From the NCBI GenBank assembly GCA_964475955.1, contig CAYYZY010000275.1, forward strand, positions 1-8,487: a stretch of DNA of 8,487 nt. Direction: 5' to 3'. Source of the stretch: DATKZH01 sp964475955. GTDB lineage: Bacteria > Planctomycetota > Planctomycetia > Pirellulales > Thermoguttaceae. Below, in pieces: positions 1-6,753 of this stretch (its first letter is position 1; each line of letters begins with the position of its first letter). Under the pieces are notes generated by a model. The model ran no database searches. It was not told the DNA's origin and was given only the letters and a program-made list of their open reading frames with translations. The position numbers were made by a program, and so were the translations under genes.

Positions 1-50
1 ACCCGAAACCGCCCCGATCCTCCAAGATCAATTCCGGATTCCGTGAACGG

Positions 51-854
51 TTACGCGTCGTGGAAGTTGTGCATGGCCAGCCCGATGCGCTTCAGGTTGA
101 CGACCGCCACTTCGTCCTGTTTCGCCTGTGCGAGCCCAGCGACCCCCTGGGCCTCCTTCAGCCGTTTCACCGCCGCTTCCGCGTCGCCGACGCGGCGAAG
201 CGTCAGCAGGACGTCGTTGGGAGAATCGGGCTCGGAGACGAACTTCGTGGGCCGCGCGTCTCCTCGTTCGTCGAAACAGATGCGCAGCCGATCGCCGTCC
301 AACTCGTAGATCCCCATGAGCTTCCCTTCGCCCAACGTCCAGTCGACCCGTTTGGGGGCCTCGGCCGGATCCAGGGTGAAGGTACCCAGAAGCTCGGGCG
401 TCGGGTGGGTCCGATCCCAAAACGCGAAGCGTGCTCCGGCCACGAGGAGTTGCATGTTCTCGATCATTTCGTTCGGGCTTTCTCGACCACTGTCCATCGC
501 GGCGACCACCTGCCACACGCCCTGGATCGCTTCGTGATCGGGGTGCGCTGGCTCGCCGGCGTACGGGGCGGCCACGATCCGGACGTACGCTTCGCCGGCC
601 ACTTCGGCGGCCCCTTCGGCGGTCGCGGTCATCTTCGCGCACGCCCGGGGCGCTTCGGCCGCGCACTTGGCCGGAAACTGGATTTGGAGCTTTCCACCGG
701 CCGGCAGCGTGCCGAGGGGCCAGCGGCCTGCCTTCGCCTGGCCGAGGCCAACGGCGCCAACACCAACGAGTTGCGGATCGAACTGGAGGGCGAGCCCCGC
801 GTCGCGGGCGGGCCCGCCCGTGTTCGAGACCGTGACCGTGACCACGACCAGCAC
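51..854 (-). CDS. DUF11-like / TIGR03067-domain protein with truncated DUF1559-like tail, probable remnant
   Basis: This 267-aa frame starts at a GTG (852-854) and ends at TAA (51-53). Residues 1-97 look like a DUF11/CARDB-type beta domain (VTVSNTGGPA near the start, WPLGTLPAGGK at 45-55). Residues 106-222 match the planctomycete TIGR03067 domain: IQGVWQVVAA, LGTFTLDP, IYELDGDRLRICFDERG and RPTKFVSEPDSP are its usual landmarks. Residues 252-266 (VNLKRIGLAMHNFHD) resemble the start of DUF1559 proteins, but translation stops there. The N-terminus begins inside the beta strand pattern with no signal peptide, and the frame is open only to a stop at 903-905, adding 16 codons without ATG. I infer a fragment of a larger secreted or anchored protein, possibly a pseudogene. 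It is divergent from the defence operon and probably unrelated to it. The molecular function of these domains is unknown. Confidence 0.6.
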   Translation of the reverse strand: MLVVVTVTVSNTGGPARDAGLALQFDPQLVGVGAVGLGQAKAGRWPLGTLPAGGKLQIQFPAKCAAEAPRACAKMTATAEGAAEVAGEAYVRIVAAPYAGEPAHPDHEAIQGVWQVVAAMDSGRESPNEMIENMQLLVAGARFAFWDRTHPTPELLGTFTLDPAEAPKRVDWTLGEGKLMGIYELDGDRLRICFDERGDARPTKFVSEPDSPNDVLLTLRRVGDAEAAVKRLKEAQGVAGLAQAKQDEVAVVNLKRIGLAMHNFHDA

Positions 855-1349
855 TTCCCAAAGCGACTCTATCGTCGGGGCAAGAGTCCGTTGCTGCCCA
901 ATTCACCCGGACCGCTCGTGAAAGAAAGTGTCCCATTGTTGGCGATTGTTCCCCGAGGGAGCCCCCGAGGGTGTCTCCGGAAGGACCCGCCATAGCGCAT
1001 GCTCTCACTGTGCGCCGAGCGGAGGCGGGGCCTATCGCGGCGGGGGGCAATCTGGGCCTTTCTTCGATGATCCGCGGTGTTCCGAGTCCAGGGACTTGCC
1101 TGAAGGCTCGCCCTAACTGCTTTGTATCACGCCAGTTATATCGCCCCTGCCTCGGCCCGCGAATCGCGACTTCAGCGGCGAGCAAGCGCGACAACACCGC
1201 CCGGGACGCGGGATGTCGTCGCCCAAATGCTTTACCATTGCGGTTCGGTATGTTAGGTTTACGCGGGAATTCGGTACCTTTTGCTCCGCAGTATCGAGCG
1301 GGCACCCGAGATCTGGCGCGAATCGAAGGCTCTGTTCGAGGCTTGGGGA
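855..1349. other. Divergent intergenic region, no recognisable gene
   Basis: About 495 bases lie between the minus-strand TIGR03067 gene and the helicase start. No frame here gives recognisable protein similarity on either strand. A 9-bp direct repeat, CCCCGAGGG, occurs at 951-959 and 963-971. The stretch 1111-1290 is less GC-rich than the flanks and is the likely place for the promoter of the plus-strand operon. Candidate -10-like hexamers are TATATC (1137-1142) and TATGTT (1249-1254), neither with a convincing -35 partner. I see no strong terminator hairpin. Confidence 0.5.
1338..1341 (+). promoter_or_regulatory. Ribosome binding site deciding the helicase start
   Basis: GAGG lies 8 bases before the ATG at 1350. 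An upstream in-frame TTG at 1281 lacks a comparably placed purine-rich site. Third-position GC over 1281-1349 (17 of 23 codons) is lower than in the rest of the helicase. Both points favour the ATG. Confidence 0.5.
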
Positions 1350-4300
1350 ATGGCGAGCGGTATCCAAGCTGGCGTGACTGTCTCCGGCCCGATCCTACCC
1401 GAGCCGATCGAAGTCTTGGCCACCGTGCCGATGGGCGACTCGCTGAAGGTGATCGGCCGGGGGACGAAGACCGGGATGACGCACGACCCGGTGCTCTCGC
1501 CCGAACAGCTTGCCCAGCTTACGGTCTCGGCGGAGCGGGAGCCGTTCGACGGCGACGCCCGGCTGTTCCGGCTGGGGGTCGAAGCCCACCGGTTGGGGCT
1601 GGCGTACGAGTACGATCCGTACTTCTCGCTCTCCATCGCCCGGGTGGACCCGCTGCCCCACCAGTTGGAGGCCGTCTACGGCTACTTTCTCCAGCTCCCC
1701 CGGATTCGCTTTCTTCTCGCCGACGATCCCGGGGCCGGCAAGACGATCATGGCCGGGCTGCTGCTCAAGGAACTCAAGGCACGGGGCCTGGTCCGGCGCA
1801 CGCTGATCGTCACGCCGGCCAACCTCACCTTCCAGTGGCAGCGGGAGATGGCCGACAAGTTCCGCGAGAAGTTCAGCGTCATCCGCGGTAGCGTGCTTCG
1901 GGCGAACTACGGGCAGAACCCCTGGCAGGAGCACGATCAGGTCGTCACTTCCGTGTCGTGGGTCTCCCTCATCGAGGACGCCCGGGAAAGCCTCCTCCGC
2001 TCGCACTGGGACTTGGTCATCGTCGACGAAGCCCACAAGATGAGCGCCCGCTCCGAAGAGCACAAGACCTACGCCTACCGCCTGGGCGAGTCGCTCTCGC
2101 AGATGACCGACCACTACCTGCTGATGACGGCCACGCCCCACAAGGGCGACCCCGAGCACTTCCGCCGGTTCCTGGCCCTGCTCGATACCGACGTCTACGG
2201 CAGCATCCAGAGCCTCCAGCAGGCGATGCGCGAGCAGGAGGCGCCCTTCTACTTGCGGCGGACCAAGGAAGCCCTGGTCACGTTCCCGCATCCGGAGACG
2301 GGCGAGGTCCGCAAGCTGTTCACCAAGCGGGAGGTCCGCTCGGCCGCCTTCGATCTCGACGGCGAGGAGCTTGAGTTCTACGACGAGCTGACCCGGTTCG
2401 TCGAAGACCAGTCGATCATGGCCGCCCAGGAGGGCTCGGCGCGCGGTCGGGCCGTGGGATTCACGATGGCCATGCTCCAGCGGCGCATGGCGTCGTCGAT
2501 CTACGCCGTCCGGCGCACCTTGGAGCGGATGCGTGACCGGCGCCAGAAGATCCTCGAAGACCCCGAGGCGTACCGGCAGGAACAGATCCAGCGCCGCATG
2601 CCGGACGACTTCGACGACCTCACCGAGGAGGAACAGCAGGAGATCATCGCCCAGCTCGAAGACGAGGTCCTCTCGGTCGACCCGGCCGTGCTCCGGGAAG
2701 AGATCTCGCAGTTGGGCCGGCTGATCGACCAGGCCGAAGCCCTGGAGCGGCGGGAGATCGAGTCGAAGCTCAACAAGCTCCGCGAGGTGCTCAACACCCA
2801 GGGCATCTTCAACGACCCGCGCATGAAGCTGATCGTCTTCACCGAACACAAGGACACGCTCGACTACCTGGTCGGCGACGACGAGGACGGCCGCCCACTC
2901 GGTAAGCTTCGCGAGTGGGGCCTCACGGTCACGCAGATCCACGGCGGCATGAAGATCGGCGATCGCGACACCAAGGGCACACGCATCTACGCCGAGCGCG
3001 AGTTCCGCGAGAGCGCCCAGGTGCTGGTCGCCACGGAGGCCGCGGGCGAAGGCATCAACCTCCAGTTCTGCTGGCTGATGATCAACTTCGACATCCCTTG
3101 GAACCCGGTCCGGCTGGAGCAACGGGTGGGCCGCATCCACCGTTACGGCCAGGAGAAGGACTGCCTGATCATCAACTTCGTGGCCAAGAACACCCGCGAA
3201 GGCCGCGTGCTCGCCAAGCTGCTCGACCGGCTCAAAGAAATCCGCAGCGACCTGGGCACCGACCAGGTGTTCGACGTGGTCGGCGAGGTTTTTCCGTCGA
3301 ACAAGCTGGAACAGCTCCTGCGCCAGATGTACGCCCGGCAGACCGACGAGCACCGCATCCAGGAGCAGATCGTCCGCGACTTCAGCCCCGAGCGGTTTCG
3401 GGCGGTCACCGAATCGGCCCTCGAAGGCTTGGCCAAGAAGGAGCTGAACCTCTCGGCGGTCGTGGGCAAGTCGGCCGAGGCCAAGGAGCGCCGGCTCGTG
3501 CCCGAGGTGATCGAGCAGTTCTTCGTCGAGGCGGCGCCGCAGTCGGGCCTCCGCCCGAAGCCGACCGGCAAGGAGAGCCACGTCTACCGCGTGGGCAAGG
3601 TGCCGCGGCACCTCGTGGAACTGGGCAACCAGCAGGAGGCCCGGTTCGGACGGCTGGGCCGCGAGTACGGCAAGATCGTCTTCGACAAGAAGCTGATGAC
3701 CGACGACGCCACGCTCGAATGGACCACGCCGGGCCACCCGCTGTTCGAGGCCGTCCGTGCCGACGTGCTCGCCCGGGCCGACGGCCACTTGCAGCGCGGG
3801 GCCGTCTTCTTCGACCTCCACCGCCGGGAGCCGGCGCTATTGGACGTATTCGGCGCCTCGATCAAGGACGGGCGGGGCAACACGCTGCACCGGCGCCTGT
3901 TCGTGGTCGAGACCGACTCGGCCGGCGCGATGACCGTCTGCGAGCCGACCGTGTTCCACGCCGTCACGCCCGCCCCGGCCGGCACCCCGGCCCCGGCCGA
4001 CGAGGTCGACGTCCCCCATCGCCAGGCGGTCGAGCAGTTCCTCTACCAGCGCACACTCCAGCCGTGGGTCACCCGGATGACCGCCGAGCGGCTCGACGAA
4101 GTCCGGCGTGTGGGCCGGCACGTGGAGATCAGCCTCAACGCGCTGATCGACCGGCAGCAGCGTCAGCTCGGCGACTTCCTCAACCGCCAGGTCGAGGGCC
4201 AGACGATCCCGGGGCTCGACGGCCTCATCGCCCAGGCGGAGCAGCACCTCGACGACCTGAACAACCGGCTGGAGCGCCGCCGCCGGGAGCTCGACCTGGA

Positions 4301-4784
4301 GCAGCACTGCGCCGTGGCCGACATCAAGCACCTCGGCCGGGCGTGGGCCCTCCCGCACCCCGAGCGGAACAGCCCCAAGCTGGCCGCCATGGTTCGCGAC
4401 GACCAGGTGGAGCGGATCGCCGTCGAGCTGGCCATCCAGCACGAGCGCGACCGCGGGTGGGAGGTCGAGAGCGTCGAGAGCGAGAACCGCGGTTTCGACC
4501 TCATCTCCCGCCGCCCGCACCCCGAAGACCCCAAGACGTTCATCGAAGTCCGGTTCATCGAGGTCAAGGGCCGCGCCGGCGTGGGCGTGGTCGCGCTCAG
4601 CGAAAACGAGTATCGTACGGCGGAGCGCCTGGCCGGCGACTACTGGCTCTACGTCGCCTTCAACTGCGCGGGCACACCGGAGCTGCACACGGTCCGGAAC
4701 CCGGCCCGGTTGGGATGGCAGCCGATCGTGACGGTGGAGCACTATCAACTCTCGCCGCAAACTCTGATGGACGCCGGAGGGTAA
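1350..4784 (+). CDS. SNF2-family DEAH helicase with C-terminal DUF3883/NOV domain (defence helicase)
   Basis: The protein has 1144 residues from the ATG at 1350, or 1167 from the alternative TTG at 1281. It is a superfamily-2 ATPase expected to move on DNA and drive sensing or processing of foreign DNA. Visible motifs, numbered from the ATG: Walker A DDPGAGKT (125-132), DEAH (226-229), TATP (260-263), helicase C-terminal VFTEHKDT (496-503), VATEAAGEGINLQ (560-572) and the arginine-finger motif QRVGRIHRYGQ (591-601). A long charged stretch follows. At about 1035-1120 there is a DUF3883 (NOV) domain with FDLISRR and FIEVKGRAG, a PD-(D/E)XK-like arrangement. This architecture occurs in DISARM DrmD and in helicases encoded beside DUF1156 methylases. 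Third-position GC is about 95% in sampled stretches. Its stop touches the next start region, consistent with an operon. DrmD itself is possible, but no DrmA/B/C gene is visible. Confidence 0.9.
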   Translation: MASGIQAGVTVSGPILPEPIEVLATVPMGDSLKVIGRGTKTGMTHDPVLSPEQLAQLTVSAEREPFDGDARLFRLGVEAHRLGLAYEYDPYFSLSIARVDPLPHQLEAVYGYFLQLPRIRFLLADDPGAGKTIMAGLLLKELKARGLVRRTLIVTPANLTFQWQREMADKFREKFSVIRGSVLRANYGQNPWQEHDQVVTSVSWVSLIEDARESLLRSHWDLVIVDEAHKMSARSEEHKTYAYRLGESLSQMTDHYLLMTATPHKGDPEHFRRFLALLDTDVYGSIQSLQQAMREQEAPFYLRRTKEALVTFPHPETGEVRKLFTKREVRSAAFDLDGEELEFYDELTRFVEDQSIMAAQEGSARGRAVGFTMAMLQRRMASSIYAVRRTLERMRDRRQKILEDPEAYRQEQIQRRMPDDFDDLTEEEQQEIIAQLEDEVLSVDPAVLREEISQLGRLIDQAEALERREIESKLNKLREVLNTQGIFNDPRMKLIVFTEHKDTLDYLVGDDEDGRPLGKLREWGLTVTQIHGGMKIGDRDTKGTRIYAEREFRESAQVLVATEAAGEGINLQFCWLMINFDIPWNPVRLEQRVGRIHRYGQEKDCLIINFVAKNTREGRVLAKLLDRLKEIRSDLGTDQVFDVVGEVFPSNKLEQLLRQMYARQTDEHRIQEQIVRDFSPERFRAVTESALEGLAKKELNLSAVVGKSAEAKERRLVPEVIEQFFVEAAPQSGLRPKPTGKESHVYRVGKVPRHLVELGNQQEARFGRLGREYGKIVFDKKLMTDDATLEWTTPGHPLFEAVRADVLARADGHLQRGAVFFDLHRREPALLDVFGASIKDGRGNTLHRRLFVVETDSAGAMTVCEPTVFHAVTPAPAGTPAPADEVDVPHRQAVEQFLYQRTLQPWVTRMTAERLDEVRRVGRHVEISLNALIDRQQRQLGDFLNRQVEGQTIPGLDGLIAQAEQHLDDLNNRLERRRRELDLEQHCAVADIKHLGRAWALPHPERNSPKLAAMVRDDQVERIAVELAIQHERDRGWEVESVESENRGFDLISRRPHPEDPKTFIEVRFIEVKGRAGVGVVALSENEYRTAERLAGDYWLYVAFNCAGTPELHTVRNPARLGWQPIVTVEHYQLSPQTLMDAGG
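4776..4780 (+). promoter_or_regulatory. GGAGG ribosome binding site at the helicase/PRTase junction
   Basis: GGAGG lies inside the last helicase codons. It is 3 bases from the ATG at 4784 and 14 bases from the ATG at 4795, so neither spacing is ideal. It supports translational coupling but does not settle the PRTase start. Confidence 0.4.
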
Positions 4785-4831
4785 TGAAGCCGCCATGGCA
4801 TTACTTCCACGAAAGAGCCGTTGTACGCTGA
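4784..4831 (+). other. 15-codon reading frame overlapping the helicase stop (TAATG)
   Basis: ATG at 4784 overlaps the last base of the helicase TAA and opens a short frame, MKPPWHYFHERAVVR, ending in TGA at 4829-4831. It overlaps the start of the PRTase gene in another frame. It could be a coupling leader, the original N-terminus of the PRTase separated by a frameshift, or chance. Nothing in the peptide identifies it. Confidence 0.2.
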
Positions 4832-5661
4832 ACTGGCAGATGTTCATGGAGGTGGAGTCCGGGGACCACTTGCTGGTGCTCCCGCCCCTGTACGCGCGTC
4901 TCTTCGTAGCGAGTATTCCATCAATGATGGGCAAATCTCAGTACGGCTTTCGCGACACGAAAAGCGGCAACAACAAGCGTGCGTTCTTCGAGGGTTTGAC
5001 AGATCAAGACATCAAAAAGGTCAACGGTTTCATCGAGTACTACAAGACGCGTGTGGTATTGGGGCGGAATTGCCACATCAATCCGTACTTCAGCGACGAG
5101 GTAGACTTCTGCCTCGCGTTGGACTTCATCCGGTCGGAACCTCGGGCCACGCAACGTACGGAAATCGGAGAGCTGGAATATAGTGCCAAATACCACCACG
5201 ATGACGACTGCTGCGATGAACTCGCGAAACTGTTGACCACCGCGGTTCGCCGCCTCCCTCCAACCATTTTCGCCAAACCGCGACGCATCACCTACATTCC
5301 GACCGACCCTGATCGTGGATTCTACTTGCCGTGGTACTTGACCGAAGCGGTCGTCGAAGCCATGCCGGAAGCGTTCTGGGGCCACGACGATCCAATGCTC
5401 GAATCCAGTCTCACAGTAGAAAAGGCTTCGGCGAAGAACCTGACGGTTGAGGAGAAAATCGAGCAATGGGAGGAGATACTTGACGCGGAGGGAATCGAGC
5501 TGTCAGATGATATTGAGGGACAATCGGTTTGCATCGTCGACGACCTTTACCAGTCCGGTGCTTCTCTTTGGTCGTACGCGAAGTACCTCAGGGAGGCGGG
5601 GGCGCAGCACGTCGTGGGCGTGGTGTGCGTCAAATCACTCAGGGATACGGATAACCAATGA
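4795..5661 (+). CDS. Phosphoribosyltransferase-like protein (type I PRTase fold, ComF-like)
   Basis: This is a 288-aa protein. Near the C-terminus it carries the PRPP-binding loop of type I phosphoribosyltransferases, VCIVDDLYQSGAS (245-257), with paired aspartates and the SGAS turn, followed by a helix and the strand VVGVVCVKS. Before it, GELEYSAKYHHD (125-136) recalls the LKYrGD-type segment of ComF-like PRTases, and RITYIPTDPDRG (164-175) fits the next core strand. Residues 1-120 are not recognised. The ComF zinc-finger cysteines are absent. The substrate is unknown; a nucleotide or PRPP-related ligand is inferred. Its stop overlaps the next ATG as ATGA, so it is probably made together with the DprA-like protein. 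Third-position GC is about 69% in the lines I counted, far below the helicase, which suggests separate acquisition. The start is uncertain: the ATGs at 4840 and 4846 are alternatives. Confidence 0.7.
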   Translation: MALLPRKSRCTLNWQMFMEVESGDHLLVLPPLYARLFVASIPSMMGKSQYGFRDTKSGNNKRAFFEGLTDQDIKKVNGFIEYYKTRVVLGRNCHINPYFSDEVDFCLALDFIRSEPRATQRTEIGELEYSAKYHHDDDCCDELAKLLTTAVRRLPPTIFAKPRRITYIPTDPDRGFYLPWYLTEAVVEAMPEAFWGHDDPMLESSLTVEKASAKNLTVEEKIEQWEEILDAEGIELSDDIEGQSVCIVDDLYQSGASLWSYAKYLREAGAQHVVGVVCVKSLRDTDNQ

Positions 5662-6680
5662 GTTCCGACAACTCACCCATACTGAAACTGGTTCTTGCCA
5701 AAGGGGTCGGGGTCAAGACGCTCTCCCACCTCCTGGAACGCCCGGAGGACGACGAGCTACCGATTGAGCAGGCCGTTGCCCTCCCGCCGGAGGAACTGGT
5801 CAAGAGGTACGGCCTGCGCGACGCGGTGGCCGAAGGCATCCGGTCGGCCCAGCCGCGGGCCGAAGCATTGGCGCAAGAGTTGGAGCAGCTTGGTGTCCAG
5901 GTTCTGGTTCGCGGCAGAGAGCCCTACCCAAGGAAGCTGGTCGAGGTATTGGGCCCCGACGCGCCCCCTGTCTTGTTTGCCAAGGGCGACCTCTCCATCC
6001 TGCACAAGAGGGCGGTCGGGTTCTGCGGGGCGCGCAGTGCGTCCCAGAAGGGCGTTCGCGTGGCCGGCGATTCAGCACGTGCGCTCGCGGCCGTGGATGT
6101 CAACGTCGTCAGTGGATATGCCAAAGGCGTGGACCTGGCCGCGCACCGGGCGGCCCTCGAAGCGGGCGGGGTGACGACCATCGTGCTCGCCGAAGGCATC
6201 CAGCACTTCCGCGCGAAACAAGAAATCAAAGCCCTCTTGAACGACGAGAATAGCCTGATCGTCTCGGAGTTCTTGCCGCGGCTGCCGTGGTCCGCTCGCA
6301 ATGCCATGCAGCGCAACAAGACGATCTGCGGTCTATCGGACGCGGTCGTCGTCATCGAGTCGGGCATGAAAGGTGGCACCTTCGCCGCCGCGGAATCCGC
6401 TCTGGCCCTCAAACTCCCGTTGTTCGTCGCGGAGTACGCGCAGCCGGCACCGTCTGCGGCAGGCAACCAGCATTTCATCCAACGGGGGGCCACGCCGTTG
6501 CGAGGGAATCTGCAAGGGCAACCCAACCTGGCGCGGGTGTTCGAAGTGCTGCGTATCCCGGAAGCCGGTAACCCGCAGCAGCAGGCCGACGACGCGCCGG
6601 CGGCGCCGAGTGAAGGACTACCCGACGCCGGCCCGTTATTTTCTAACCCGTCCGGCAAAGAAGCCGACCAGTCTTCGTAA
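5658..6680 (+). CDS. DprA/Smf-like Rossmann-fold protein
   Basis: The protein has 340 residues. Residues 7-60 look like a helical helix-hairpin-helix-type head (LAKGVGVKTLSHLLE). The Rossmann core has DprA landmarks in order: YP (90-91), PPVLFAKGDL (103-112), GARSAS (124-129, for the usual GSR), SGYAKGVDLAAH (152-163), SEF (203-205), RNKTICGLSDAVVVIE (219-234) and GGTFAAAESAL (239-249). The tail from about 301 is low-complexity and shows no winged-helix domain. True DprA loads RecA on incoming single-stranded DNA. Defence-associated relatives, including the RqlI/PsyrA type, are thought to bind nucleotides or nucleic acid and control a toxic partner. Coupling to the PRTase (ATGA at 5658-5661) and the position inside a helicase-methylase operon favour a defence role over natural transformation. 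A housekeeping DprA is unlikely, because the gene lies inside this operon. Confidence 0.85.
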   Translation: MSSDNSPILKLVLAKGVGVKTLSHLLERPEDDELPIEQAVALPPEELVKRYGLRDAVAEGIRSAQPRAEALAQELEQLGVQVLVRGREPYPRKLVEVLGPDAPPVLFAKGDLSILHKRAVGFCGARSASQKGVRVAGDSARALAAVDVNVVSGYAKGVDLAAHRAALEAGGVTTIVLAEGIQHFRAKQEIKALLNDENSLIVSEFLPRLPWSARNAMQRNKTICGLSDAVVVIESGMKGGTFAAAESALALKLPLFVAEYAQPAPSAAGNQHFIQRGATPLRGNLQGQPNLARVFEVLRIPEAGNPQQQADDAPAAPSEGLPDAGPLFSNPSGKEADQSS

Positions 6681-6753
6681 GTCGTTATTGTGAAACGCTT
6701 TACGGAACTAGTTATTTTCTCATACAGCCACTCCGGGGGATAGGTTAGCCCAC
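6681..6753 (+). promoter_or_regulatory. AT-rich gap before the methylase, possible internal promoter
   Basis: This 73-base gap is the only clear break in the operon and is notably AT-rich for this window (6683-6724). TTGTGA (6688-6693) and GTTATT (6711-6716) are 17 bases apart and give a weak -35/-10 match. The methylase ATG at 6754 is preceded by AGG (6742-6744) at a spacing of 9 bases, and a GGGGGA run lies further up. I see no terminator hairpin. Separate transcription of the methylase would let host DNA be protected first, but this is inference. Confidence 0.25.

Noticed and set aside
28..1305. A 425-codon minus-strand frame spanning the left gene and the intergenic region
   Set aside because: Arg/Gly-rich composition and no domain; the TIGR03067 protein in another frame clearly accounts for 51-854.
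1395..3821. An 808-codon open frame on the minus strand opposite the helicase
   Set aside because: It is a by-product of high third-position GC in the helicase. The product is composed of repetitive charged residues and shows no recognisable domain.
2915..4831. A 638-codon plus-strand frame overlapping the helicase
   Set aside because: Arg/Pro/Gly-rich shadow of the helicase in another frame. Only its last 15 codons are noted, as a possible leader.
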